64,000 nucleotides of DNA from Sphaerisporangium sp. TRM90804 (GCF_029846175.1 NZ_JARWAC010000037.1:41543-105542), one strand, 5' to 3'; positions 33,546 to 41,431 are shown, counted from the stretch's first letter. The notes: a model not told the origin generated them from the sequence alone. A program made the numbers and translations.

Positions 33546-34664
33546 TCAGGTGGTGCTCGCCAGGTAGGTGCTGACGCGGCGCAGCCAGGCGATGTAGGCG
33601 GCGGTGACCAGGCGGCCGGGGAGCAGGCGGGTCAGGGACTGGGCGCGGTGGCTGTCGGTCATCTCGGTGGCGGCCAGGTTGGCGGCGCGGGCGGCCCGGC
33701 GGGAGCGGGCGCGCTCGTAGCGGCGCAGGCGGTCGGCGACCGGGCCGGGGCCGTCCAGCTCGCGGGCCAGTGTCCAGGCGTCCTCCAGGGCCTGGTTGGC
33801 GCCCTGGGCCATGGTCGGCGGCATGGAGTGGGCCGCGTCCCCGGCCAGGGTGGCGCGCCCGCGGCCCCAGACCTTCGGCACGCGGTGGCGGTGGTGGCGG
33901 AACAGGTCGGCCTCGCCGATGCGGGCGAGCACCTCGGGCACGGGGGAGGCCCAGTGGCCGAAGCGTTCGGTCAGGGCGGCGGCGGGGGAGGCGGGCGGGG
34001 GTTCGCGGTGGTCGGTCCGGTGGTCGAACCACCACAGCAGCCGGCCTTCGCCGGCGGGGATCAACCCGCACAGCCCCTGGGGGCCGACGACCATGAGGGC
34101 GCGGTGCGAGCCCGCCAGCTCCGGCGGGCCGGTGGTGTATCCCTGCCAGGTGATCCAGCCGGTCATGCGGCCGGGGTCGGCGCCCCACAGCAGGTCGCGC
34201 ACCACCGAGGCGCGGCCCTCGGCGCCGACGACGACGTCGCCGCGCGCGGTGCCGCCGCCGGCGAAGGCGAGCTCGCCGCGTTCGGGGTCCACGTGGGCGC
34301 AGGTGTGGCCGAAGCGCAGCACGCCGTCGGGCAGGCCGGCGGCGAGGCGCTGGATGAGGTGGCGGCGCGGCAGGTGGACGTTGGGGGTGCCGTAGCGGCG
34401 GGCCACGGCGGCGACGTCCACGGTGAGCAGGCGCCGGCCGCGGTGGTTCCAGGTCTGCATGGTGTCGATGCGGCGTCCGGCGCCGGTCAGGTCGACGCCG
34501 AGGTCGGCCAGGATGCCGGTGCCGCCGCTCCACAGGGTCACCGAACCGCCCTCCAGGCGCGGGGAGGGCGCCCGCTCGTAGACCTGGACCTCGTGGCCGG
34601 CGTTGAGCAGGGCTCGGGCGGCGGCGAGTCCGGCGACGCCCGCGCCGGCGACCAGTACTCTCAT
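33546..34664 (-). CDS. FAD-dependent monooxygenase (PHBH fold, TetX-like)
   Basis: A 372-residue class A flavin monooxygenase. FAD motifs are VAGAGVAGLAAARAL (GxGxxG), the DG-type region VVGAEGRASVVRD, and GDAAHSMPPTMAQGANQALEDA (GD motif). The GGSVTLWSGGTGIL segment after the first motif recalls TetX and related drug-modifying enzymes. It could hydroxylate an antibiotic or a metabolite. The ATG at 34664 was chosen as the start of the Rossmann strand. It is divergent from a TetR across two GATAC/GTATC inverted repeats. Confidence 0.85.
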   Translation of the reverse strand: MRVLVAGAGVAGLAAARALLNAGHEVQVYERAPSPRLEGGSVTLWSGGTGILADLGVDLTGAGRRIDTMQTWNHRGRRLLTVDVAAVARRYGTPNVHLPRRHLIQRLAAGLPDGVLRFGHTCAHVDPERGELAFAGGGTARGDVVVGAEGRASVVRDLLWGADPGRMTGWITWQGYTTGPPELAGSHRALMVVGPQGLCGLIPAGEGRLLWWFDHRTDHREPPPASPAAALTERFGHWASPVPEVLARIGEADLFRHHRHRVPKVWGRGRATLAGDAAHSMPPTMAQGANQALEDAWTLARELDGPGPVADRLRRYERARSRRAARAANLAATEMTDSHRAQSLTRLLPGRLVTAAYIAWLRRVSTYLASTT

Positions 34665-34681
34665 GACGTCACTCCAATATT

Positions 34682-34712
34682 GATACTCCCAGTATCGGAT
34701 ACGGAAAGTATC
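34682..34712. promoter_or_regulatory. Double GATAC/GTATC operator between monooxygenase and TetR genes
   Basis: GATACT-CCC-AGTATC (34682-34696) and GATAC-GGAAA-GTATC (34698-34712) lie side by side in a gap of only 52 bases, so TetR binding should block both promoters. Confidence 0.65.
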
Positions 34713-34716
34713 ACAT

Positions 34717-35295
34717 ATGTCGACCAGTCCGACCCCCCGGGGCCGCCGGCCCGATCCCGCCGTCGACGCCAAGATCCGCGCCGCCGTCGCCGAGCTGCTG
34801 ACCCGGCGCGGCCTGGAGATCACGATGGACGAGGTGGCCGCCCACGCCGGCGTGGGCCGGGCCAGCGTCTTCCGCCGGTACGCCACCAAACGCGACATGC
34901 TGCTGGACGCGCTGGGGCAGCTGCTCGACGTCCACGTCGCCATCCCCGACACCGGCTCGCTCGCCGGGGACCTGCGGCAGGTGGTCCACGACACCCTCGC
35001 GGTGTGGCGCGACGAACGACTGGCCACCCTCAGCCGGCAGATGCTGGGCGAGGCCGGCCGCGACCCCCGGGTGGCCGACCTGATCCGCACCAGCATGCGC
35101 GACCGCATGACCCGCACCTGGGCGGTCTACGAACGCGGCCTCGAACGCGGCGAACTGCGCCCGGGCAGCGACCTGTGGCTGCTGACCGACCTGTTCGCCG
35201 GGCTCGTCGCCTACCGGGGCCTGCTCAGCCTCGACCCGCCCGACCCCGACGACGTCGTCCGCGCCCTGCTGCACGGCTTCGCCCCCGCACCCTGA
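34717..35295 (+). CDS. TetR family transcriptional regulator
   Basis: A 192-residue TetR protein. HTH: VDAKIRAAVAELLTRRGL, then EITMDEVAAHAGVGRASVFRRYATKRDML (about 18-62). The C-terminal domain is short and of the TetR_C_33-like type (DLRQVVHDTLAVWRDERLA...). It is divergent from the TetX-like gene, with two tandem palindromes immediately before its ATG, so it is expected to repress itself and the monooxygenase. The message would be nearly leaderless. Confidence 0.9.
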   Translation: MSTSPTPRGRRPDPAVDAKIRAAVAELLTRRGLEITMDEVAAHAGVGRASVFRRYATKRDMLLDALGQLLDVHVAIPDTGSLAGDLRQVVHDTLAVWRDERLATLSRQMLGEAGRDPRVADLIRTSMRDRMTRTWAVYERGLERGELRPGSDLWLLTDLFAGLVAYRGLLSLDPPDPDDVVRALLHGFAPAP

Positions 35296-35392
35296 ACGAC
35301 ACCGGCGGCCCGCGCCCGCCGCGCGCCCGCCTCCGCCCGGCGCGGGCGAGCCCGTCATCGGCGCCCGGCGCCGCCGGGCGGAGGCGGGCAGG

Positions 35393-36262
35393 TCACCGAT
35401 GCCCGGCGCCGCCCGGCGCCGTCGCCTCGCGCAGGTGGGCCAGGACGACCTCGGTCTGTCCCAGCACCGAGTGCCCGACCCCCGGCAGCAGGCGTACCTT
35501 CGCGTGCGGGACCGCGTCGGCCAGCCGCCGGGCGGTCTCACCCGAGTCGAGCATGGCGTCACGCTCACCGGCGATGACCAGCACCGGCATGCTCAGCCCC
35601 CGCAGTGCGGCGTCGGAGAACACCGGCAGCCGCTCCGTGCGCGGCCGGAACCGCCCGAACGTCACCGCCATGCCCTCCAGGAACCGCTCGGCGCCCGGCA
35701 TGTCGAGCCCCGCGACCTTCCTGATCGTCCTGCGCGCCCCCCGGAGCCCGAACGGCTTCAGCAGCAGAGCCCGCACGACCCAGCCGTACTTCTGCCTGCC
35801 GACGCCGCCGGGGCACAGCAGCGCCAGGCAGCTCACCCGGCTCGGTCGGCGGATGGCGTAGTCCAACGCCAGCCAGCCGCCGAGCGAGGCGCCGACCACC
35901 GACGCCCGCGCCACCCCCAGCCCTTCCAGCACGTCGTCCAGCCAGTGCGCGTACGCCTCGCCGTCCAGCGGCGGACGGGAGGGGGCGCTCAGGCCGGGCT
36001 CGCCGATCATGTCGACGGCGTAGACGCGGAAGTGCCCGGCCCAGGAGGCGACGTCGCCGATCCACATCGCCGCGTTGGTGCCCGAGCCGTGCAACAGCAG
36101 CAGGGGCGGCGCGTGCTCGGGGCCGCAGGCCACCACGAACGTCTCACCCTCGCGGGTCGGCACGCGCCGGTGCTCCCCGGGGACGGGCCAGGCGCGCAGG
36201 GCCTGCACGTACCGCTCGCGGACCTCCCGTCCGCCGGCCTCGGTCTTGTAGATGGCGCTCAC
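35393..36262 (-). CDS. Alpha/beta hydrolase
   Basis: A 289-residue hydrolase. The oxyanion-region motif is LLLHGSGTN, the nucleophile elbow GASLGG (Ser near 131), the acid is in VIAGERDAMLDS, and the histidine in LPGVGHSVLG. The N-terminal MSAIYKTEAGGREVRERY region and the WPVPGEHRRVPTREGETFVVACG stretch (given in parts) mark the group close to bacterial carboxylesterase/epoxide-hydrolase-like proteins. The ATG overlaps the stop of the HTH gene at 36259-36262 (ATGA), so both form one operon; the substrate is unknown. Confidence 0.9.
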   Translation of the reverse strand: MSAIYKTEAGGREVRERYVQALRAWPVPGEHRRVPTREGETFVVACGPEHAPPLLLLHGSGTNAAMWIGDVASWAGHFRVYAVDMIGEPGLSAPSRPPLDGEAYAHWLDDVLEGLGVARASVVGASLGGWLALDYAIRRPSRVSCLALLCPGGVGRQKYGWVVRALLLKPFGLRGARRTIRKVAGLDMPGAERFLEGMAVTFGRFRPRTERLPVFSDAALRGLSMPVLVIAGERDAMLDSGETARRLADAVPHAKVRLLPGVGHSVLGQTEVVLAHLREATAPGGAGHR

Positions 36263-36684
36263 GGCTCCACCACCGTGGCGATGTACTCCAGCAGCCGCGC
36301 GCTGTCACCCAGGCCGCCCAGGACGATGACCTTCATCCGACCCCTCTCCTCGTCGTAGGCCGTCTCCACCCGCAGCCGCGGCTCCCCGGGGCGGCGACTC
36401 CCGGCGGCGCCCATGAGAAGGCTGGACACCCGACCGGCCGTCTCGGGGCTGATCGCGTCGATCTCGACGATGCTCGACACCTCCACGTGCCGGTGCCGCC
36501 GTACCGGCTCGGCCGCCGGGACCGGACGGCCGATGAACGCCTCCAGGTCCTGCTGGGCGATGCGGTACTGCTTGCCGATGCGCACGGCCGTGAGCTTGCC
36601 CTCGCGCACGTAGCCGCGCACCGTGCGGACGTGCAGGCCGAGCAGGTCGGCGACCTGATCGACGGAGTAAAGACCTGCTTCCAT
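36259..36684 (-). CDS. Excisionase-type HTH protein with C-terminal domain
   Basis: A 141-residue protein. Residues 5-52 form a MerR-like excisionase HTH (YSVDQVADLLGLHVRTVRGYVREGKL, then RIGKQYRIAQQDLEAFIG, in two parts). Residues 65-141 form a ferredoxin-like alpha/beta domain (EVSSIVEIDAIS...RMKVIVLGGLGDSARLLEYI). Such two-domain proteins are usually transcription regulators of the adjacent gene, here the coupled hydrolase, rather than true recombination directionality factors. The promoter region holds a CACCCC-N8-GGAGTG inverted repeat 14 bases before the ATG, which suggests autoregulation. Confidence 0.85.
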   Translation of the reverse strand: MEAGLYSVDQVADLLGLHVRTVRGYVREGKLTAVRIGKQYRIAQQDLEAFIGRPVPAAEPVRRHRHVEVSSIVEIDAISPETAGRVSSLLMGAAGSRRPGEPRLRVETAYDEERGRMKVIVLGGLGDSARLLEYIATVVEP

Positions 36685-36697
36685 AAAAGCACCTTAA

Positions 36698-36717
36698 CAC
36701 CCCTACTGTTGGGAGTG
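36698..36717. promoter_or_regulatory. Operator-like inverted repeat upstream of HTH/hydrolase operon
   Basis: CACCCC-N8-GGAGTG, one mismatch over six bases per arm, starting 14 bases upstream of the HTH gene start. Position and symmetry fit autoregulation. Confidence 0.5.
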
Positions 36718-36875
36718 ATAGGGAAGGATGGGTAATCGAGGGGTGCCGAACCCCCACACGCCGGAAAGGACCAGACGAATCGGCACGCCACACCCGCCCG
36801 ACGGGACACGGCCCCGGCACAGGGGCACGCTCCACCCCGCCCCCGCCCCCGCACACCCGCCACACAACGGCCCGA

Positions 36876-36938
36876 GGAGCCGGAGAACCACGGGAGCAGG
36901 AGAACCAGGGGAGAGGGGAAGCCAGGGGAGCCCGGGTG
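36876..36938. repeat. 17-base polypurine tandem repeat
   Basis: Three full units of 17 bases (36876-36892, 36893-36909, 36910-36926) and a partial fourth. The consensus is GGAGCAGGAGAACCAGG, with most changes in the third unit. It is a nearly pure purine tract on the plus strand, in the gap between the sigma factor stop and the HTH gene. Confidence 0.7.
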
Positions 36939-36966
36939 TAGACAACCGGCGCAGACGGGCCGCGGG

Positions 36967-38202
36967 TCAGGCGCCGGACAGGCGCGCGGCCCTGGCGTGC
37001 AGGTAACGCTGCTGCGGGAAACTGGCGGTACGCCGGGCCGCCTCCTCGTAGCAGGCGCGAGCGGCCGCGTGCTCACCGGCCATCTCCAGCAGGTGGGCGC
37101 GCACCGCCCGCAGGCGATGGTCGCCCGCGATCCGCCCGTCGGACTCCAACGGCCCCAGCAGCTCCAAGCCCGCACGCGGCCCGCTCGCCATGGCCACCGC
37201 CACGGCGTGGTTGAGCGCCACCACCGGGTTGCCCGCGATGCCCATCAGCACCTCATACAACGCCACGATCTGCGCCCAGTCGGTCGCCTCCGCGCTCGGC
37301 GCCTCATCGTGCACCGCCGCGATCGCCGCCTGCAGCTGGTACGGCCCGGTCGCCCCCCGGGGCAGCGCCTCGGTGACCAGCGCGACCCCCTCGGCGATCT
37401 GCGCGGCGTCCCACAGGCCCCGGTCCTGCTCGGCCATCGGGATCAGCGCGCCGTCGGGCCCGGTGCGCGCCAGGCGGCGCGCGTCGGTGAGCAGCATCAA
37501 CGCCAGCAACCCCGCCACCTCGCCGTCACCGGGCAGCAGCCGGCGCACCAGGCGGGCCAGCCGGATCGCCTCGGCCGACAGCTCGGCCCGCTGCAGGCGC
37601 GGCCCGGACGTGCTGGCATACCCCTCGTTGAAGATCAGGTACAGCACGTGCAGCACCGCGCCCAGCCGCTCGGCCAACTGCGCGCCCGCCGGCAGCGCGA
37701 AGCGCACACCGCTGTCCTTCACCCGCTGTTTGGCCCGGGTGATGCGCCGGGTCATCGTCGCCTCCGGCACCAGGAACGCGCGCGCGATCTCGGCGGTGCC
37801 CAACCCCCCGACCGCCCGCAGGGTCAGCGCGATCTGCGACGCCGGCGACAACGACGGGTGACAGCACATGAACAGCAGGATCAGCGTGTCATCGGACGCC
37901 GGCCCCGGCCGCCCGGCGTCCGCCCCCCGATCGGGCAGGGCCCACCGGGCCACGGTGTCCTCCCGGCGGCGCCGCGCCTGCTCCTCACGCAGCAGGTCGG
38001 TCAACCGGCGCGAGGCGACGGTGATCAGCCAGCCGCGCGGGTTGTCCGGCACCCCGTCGCGGGGCCACTGGACGGCGGCGGCCAGCAGCGCCTCCTGCGC
38101 GGCGTCCTCGGCGGCGGCGAAGTTGCCGTAGCGGCGAACCACCGCGCCGAGGACCTGCGGCGCCAGGCCGCGCAGCAGGTCCTCGACGTCGGCACCGGGC
38201 AT
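36967..38202 (-). CDS. ECF sigma factor, ECF42-like, with C-terminal extension
   Basis: A 411-residue sigma factor. Region 2 is VVRRYGNFAAAEDAAQEALLAAAVQW followed by PRGWLITVASRRLTDLLR (given separately, about 22-75); region 4 is about 110-165 (LALRAVGGLGTAEIARAFLVPEATMTRRITRAKQRV, in parts). A 230-residue helical, TPR-like extension follows. The size, the extension and the adjacent YCII/DGPF gene mark the ECF42 group. Such sigma factors lack a linked anti-sigma gene, and the extension is thought to control activity. Downstream gene of a YCII-sigma operon (9-base gap). Confidence 0.9.
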   Translation of the reverse strand: MPGADVEDLLRGLAPQVLGAVVRRYGNFAAAEDAAQEALLAAAVQWPRDGVPDNPRGWLITVASRRLTDLLREEQARRRREDTVARWALPDRGADAGRPGPASDDTLILLFMCCHPSLSPASQIALTLRAVGGLGTAEIARAFLVPEATMTRRITRAKQRVKDSGVRFALPAGAQLAERLGAVLHVLYLIFNEGYASTSGPRLQRAELSAEAIRLARLVRRLLPGDGEVAGLLALMLLTDARRLARTGPDGALIPMAEQDRGLWDAAQIAEGVALVTEALPRGATGPYQLQAAIAAVHDEAPSAEATDWAQIVALYEVLMGIAGNPVVALNHAVAVAMASGPRAGLELLGPLESDGRIAGDHRLRAVRAHLLEMAGEHAAARACYEEAARRTASFPQQRYLHARAARLSGA

Positions 38203-38211
38203 CGGGACGCT

Positions 38212-38634
38212 TCAGAGCTCCAGTTCGGCCCCGGGACCGGCGATCGGCCGCACGTCGGCGTACCAGTCGCGGCCCAGGTCGGTGCCCGCCGGGTACGGGG
38301 TGCCGCCCAGGCGGGCGGCGATCTCGGTGGCCCGGTCGAAGCCGTCGCACTCCACGATCGTGTACCCGGCCAGCACCTCCTGCGTCTCGGGGTAGGGGCC
38401 GTCGGTCACCACCGGCACGCCGTTGTCCAGACGGACCCGCCTGGCGTGCACGGGCGCGGTCAGCCCCTGCGCGTCGACGAACTCCCCGGACTCCACCAGG
38501 TCGTTGTTCCACTTCTCCATGAACGCGTGCATCTCGGCGACGTCCTGCTCCGACCAGGCCGGCCCGTCGCCGGGCTTGCCGGTCAGCATGTCGTAGTCCT
38601 TCTGCGACCCGTACAGCAAGATCATGTACTTCAC
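38212..38634 (-). CDS. YCII-related (DGPF domain) protein
   Basis: A 140-residue ferredoxin-fold protein with the DGPF signature in VTDGPYPETQEVLAGY (DGPY at 78-81) and an N-terminal KYMILLYGS strand. It resembles the partner proteins of ECF42 sigma factors. The GTG at 38634 has GAAGGAG upstream and gives the natural N-terminus. A possible role is as a stress sensor or as a target of the sigma factor; neither is established here. Confidence 0.9.
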   Translation of the reverse strand: MKYMILLYGSQKDYDMLTGKPGDGPAWSEQDVAEMHAFMEKWNNDLVESGEFVDAQGLTAPVHARRVRLDNGVPVVTDGPYPETQEVLAGYTIVECDGFDRATEIAARLGGTPYPAGTDLGRDWYADVRPIAGPGAELEL

Positions 38635-38726
38635 GGTCCACTCCTTCCGGCGGGCACCACGGCGGCGCCGCTCACCGGGGACGTCGAAGCCGCCGCCGCG
38701 TTCCGGACACCCGCCGCGGCGCGAAC

Positions 38727-39293
38727 CTAAGCCCGGCCGGCCGACACCGCGCCGCGGGCCGCGGCCAGGATCTGATCCGACAGCTCCGACCCGGCGGTGG
38801 CGCGGGCGAGCACCAGCGCGCCCACCAGCGTACAGACCGTCGCCAGATCCTCCTCCCGGCCGCCCGACAGCCACCGGGCGAACTCGCGCACCCCCTCGGC
38901 GTACGGCGCCCGGGCCGGCGCGTCACCGTCGTCGCGGGCCATGTCGGGCCCCAGCCCGGCGGCGGCGCACCCGCCGCCCGGATCGTCACGATGGCCGGGG
39001 GACAGGTAGTACTCCACCAGCGCCCGCCGCGCCGCCTCCCGGTCGCCGGGGTGCTCCAGGTCGCGCTCCTCCATCAGCTGCCGCATCCCGGCGAAGGCGT
39101 GCTCGGTCGCCTCGGCCACCAGCGCCTCCTTGGAGGCGAACTGCCGGTAGAACCCGCCGTGGGTCAGCCCCGCCTCGGCCATCAGATCGGCGACGCTGAC
39201 CTGCTGCACGCCGCGCTCGCGGAACAGGCGCCCGGCCGCCGCCACCACCTGCTCCCGGTTCTGCCGCGCCTGCGCCCGTGACACCCGGCCCAT
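38727..39293 (-). CDS. TetR family transcriptional regulator
   Basis: A 188-residue TetR protein: AGRLFRERGVQQVSVADLMAEAGLTHGGFYRQFASK (in the HTH, about 19-55) and a C-terminal TetR_C_6-like region. The ATG at 39293 has GAGGTGGCGGG upstream. A 22-base operator lies 27 bases before the start and recurs upstream of the SDR at 30533, which makes an autoregulated repressor with a distant target likely. It may be co-transcribed with YCII and sigma factor (92 bases apart). Confidence 0.9.
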   Translation of the reverse strand: MGRVSRAQARQNREQVVAAAGRLFRERGVQQVSVADLMAEAGLTHGGFYRQFASKEALVAEATEHAFAGMRQLMEERDLEHPGDREAARRALVEYYLSPGHRDDPGGGCAAAGLGPDMARDDGDAPARAPYAEGVREFARWLSGGREEDLATVCTLVGALVLARATAGSELSDQILAAARGAVSAGRA

Positions 39294-39319
39294 CCCGCCA
39301 CCTCCGTCGATCCCGAACG

Positions 39320-39341
39320 ATAGATTATAACCGTCATCTAC
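39320..39341. promoter_or_regulatory. TetR operator, copy 2 (upstream of the TetR gene)
   Basis: Same motif as at 31275-31296 with two changes: arms ATAGAT and ATCTAC around TATAACCGTC. It is the likely autoregulatory site of the TetR gene. Confidence 0.7.
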
Positions 39342-39380
39342 CGTGGCGGCGGTGAACGCGCGCCGCCCGCCCGGAAGGGG

Positions 39381-39540
39381 ACCGTCACAGAGGAACGGCC
39401 AGACGCTCGCTCGCCGGGGGACCGTCAAGGGGGCACGGCCAGACACCCGTCCGCCGGGGGGATCCGCCAGGGGTGACGGCCGGACACCCGCTCAACGGGG
39501 AACGGTTGAGGGAGCACGGACAGACGCCCGCCCGCCGGGG
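39381..39540. repeat. 40-base tandem array next to recombinase 2
   Basis: Four consecutive units of exactly 40 bases (39381-39420, 39421-39460, 39461-39500, 39501-39540). Each has the middle ACGGCCAGACxCCCG or close to it, and ends in CCGCCGGGG or CAACGGGG. Units 1 and 2 are the most alike. The array ends 2 bases before the recombinase stop codon (39543), and a half unit may precede it at 39361-39380. No coding potential. Confidence 0.8.
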
Positions 39541-39542
39541 AG

Positions 39543-40559
39543 TCAGGTCGCCGGGCCCGCGCCGTCCGGCCGCAACCCGTCCAGCACGCGATACGCCGGA
39601 TTGCCCCGCGCGGCGGCACGCACCTCGCGCGCCGTCGAGGCCACGTAGGCCTGACCGGTCACGATGGAGGAGTGGCCCAGCAGCTCCATCAGCTCATGCG
39701 CCGTGGCGCCGCGCTCGGCCAGCCGCGTGGCGAACTCGTGCCGCAGCGCGTGCACCAGCGTGCCCTTCTGCACCCGGTCGTGGATCCCGGCGTACCGGTA
39801 ACACTGGCGGACCAGGTACTGCAGGCCGCCGCGCCGCAACGGCAGGCCGGCGTTGTCGACCAGCAGCGGCGCCGACCTCGGCAGCGAGGCCAGCTCGAAG
39901 CGGCGCAACCGGCTGTCCAGATAGTCCTCGATCAGATACTCGATCGGCGGCTCGATGGGCAGCGACCGCGTCTTGCCGCCCTTGCCCAGCACCTGGATGC
40001 GCCGGTCGCCGGGGGAGCCGCCGATCGACCCCAGGCTCACGCCCAGCAGCTCGGCCGAGCGCATGCCGGTGACCAGCGCCAGCGCCAGCACCACCAGGTC
40101 ACGCTCCACCCACGGGTCGCGGGCCTTGCGGGCCCCGGCGGCGATGCGCTCCAGCAGCGTCGCCGAGGCCGAGCCGTCGCCCAGCAGCGGCTTGGGCGCC
40201 TTGGCCGGCTGCTTGGGCCGGGGCACGGCCGCCATCGGGTTGCCCTCCAGCATGCCCTCGGCCACACAGAAGGTCAGGAACTGGTTCCAGGCCGACCAGG
40301 CGCGGTTGACGCTGGCGGGGGAGCGGGGGTCGGCGAAGTCGGCGAACGCCTCACGCACCAGGCGCCCGCTCAGGTCGGCCACCTTCAGCTCCTCGGCCGG
40401 CACCCCGGCCTGCCCGGCGGCGATCGCCGTCACCAGGTGCAGATCACGCTGGTAGGCGGCCAGGGTGTGCGGGGACAGCTTCTTGGCCCGCAAAGAGGCC
40501 AGGAACTGCGAGGCGGCCCGCGGCAGGCGCGTCAGCGCCGGCGGCTCGTGATCGTGCAT
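39543..40559 (-). CDS. Tyrosine recombinase/integrase (copy 2)
   Basis: A 338-residue recombinase, distinct in sequence from copy 1. Core-binding domain about 15-115, catalytic domain 130-325. Catalytic residues: Arg167 (TGMRSAE), Lys193 (GKGGKTR), His270 and Arg273 (HALRHEF), His296 (LGHSSI), Tyr305 (GQAY). All are present, so it should be active. The ATG at 40559 starts the domain directly; the longer open frame upstream encodes unlikely sequence and crosses a promoter-like, A/T-rich part. A 40-base tandem array abuts the 3' end, and repeats of TGCGATTATGCA lie upstream. Confidence 0.9.
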   Translation of the reverse strand: MHDHEPPALTRLPRAASQFLASLRAKKLSPHTLAAYQRDLHLVTAIAAGQAGVPAEELKVADLSGRLVREAFADFADPRSPASVNRAWSAWNQFLTFCVAEGMLEGNPMAAVPRPKQPAKAPKPLLGDGSASATLLERIAAGARKARDPWVERDLVVLALALVTGMRSAELLGVSLGSIGGSPGDRRIQVLGKGGKTRSLPIEPPIEYLIEDYLDSRLRRFELASLPRSAPLLVDNAGLPLRRGGLQYLVRQCYRYAGIHDRVQKGTLVHALRHEFATRLAERGATAHELMELLGHSSIVTGQAYVASTAREVRAAARGNPAYRVLDGLRPDGAGPAT

Positions 40560-40609
40560 GGCGGCCTCCGCTCCCGCGCGGGAGCAGCCTCGAAACGGTG
40601 CCCGGGTCC

Positions 40610-40840
40610 TGCGATTATGCACGGCATACAGGCGTATCGTCCCGCGACACGCCGAACCCGCCGCACATCCCACCGCGCGAGCCCGGCCCGAGGCGTGACG
40701 CACTTCGGAGCCCCTTCGGCGAAAGCCGGCATCGGGAACGCGCTGAACGTCGACGCCAGCCGAGGTGAACGCCGCCCGTGAGGCGACCGGAACCGGCAGG
40801 GGACCCGCTCCGGTAATTGCAGCATAAGTGCGATTATGCA
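40610..40840. repeat. 12-base direct repeats upstream of recombinase 2
   Basis: TGCGATTATGCA occurs at 40610-40621 and 40829-40840, 219 bases apart in the same orientation. The second copy overlaps a perfect inverted repeat, GCATAA-GTGCGA-TTATGC (40822-40839). The first has TATGC-ACG-GCATA next to it. Both stand out as A/T-rich islands and may be recombinase or regulator binding sites. Confidence 0.6.
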
Positions 40841-41431
40841 TGAATCGCGAGGGTCACGGCCGAGAGGGGCCGCATCGGACGTCGTCCAGACGCGTACACG
40901 TGTGACGCGGCGAACGCGCCATCGCGGGCATCGCCGGCGATGGCGCGCACCGCACGGCGCGCGTCGCCACACATCCCGGCGTGCCGAAGTCCGGCGACGG
41001 ATCGCGGCGGATGATCTACCTCGCGGGATGATCTTCGGTCGGGGCTCACGGACGCCTGGACCGGCCTGTTCGGCAAGGCGGCTCTCCGCGACGCGAGGCG
41101 CCGTGCGCCGTCCGGATCGCGGGTGGGCGTCGCCCCGGGCGGCGCGGGTCACGGGCAGGGATCGTTCGTAGGCACCCGCACTGCCCGGTGTGCCGAAGAT
41201 GGTCGAATACTCCTATACCGTACAGAAGGTCAATTCTGTCTTGTATCCGATTCATAGACGGGTAGTGCCAGACGGGTCGTGATCTCTGCGGCTGCTCGTC
41301 TGGCCGAAGCGATCCGCCTGAGCACCGTGTCCGTCTCGCTTGATCCGCGCGCTCGATCGGTCGCCTGATCCGCGCGGTGGAGGCCGCTTCGCGCATCCGA
41401 GGGGGCCACTCCCCCGGCCGGCGATGCCGGG
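40841..41431. other. Long intergenic region with several inverted and direct repeats, no gene
   Basis: About 590 bases with no convincing reading frame. It contains the perfect inverted repeat ACAGAA-GGTCAA-TTCTGT (41222-41239) in an A/T-rich patch, a long-loop stem GCCAGACG / CGTCTGGC (41267-41274, 41297-41304), a 21-base direct repeat with GATCCGCGCG (41336-41356, 41361-41381), and the hairpin GGGGG-CCACT-CCCCC (41401-41415) that lies 17 bases after the DUF624 stop and may terminate that operon. Confidence 0.6.

Noticed and set aside
36259..36684. True excisionase of one of the recombinases
   Set aside because: It has an extra C-terminal domain and is coupled to a hydrolase gene, which fits a local transcription regulator better.
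40836..41171. Plus-strand 111-codon frame in the intergenic region
   Set aside because: About a quarter Arg, no domain, no ribosome site, and it begins inside a palindrome.
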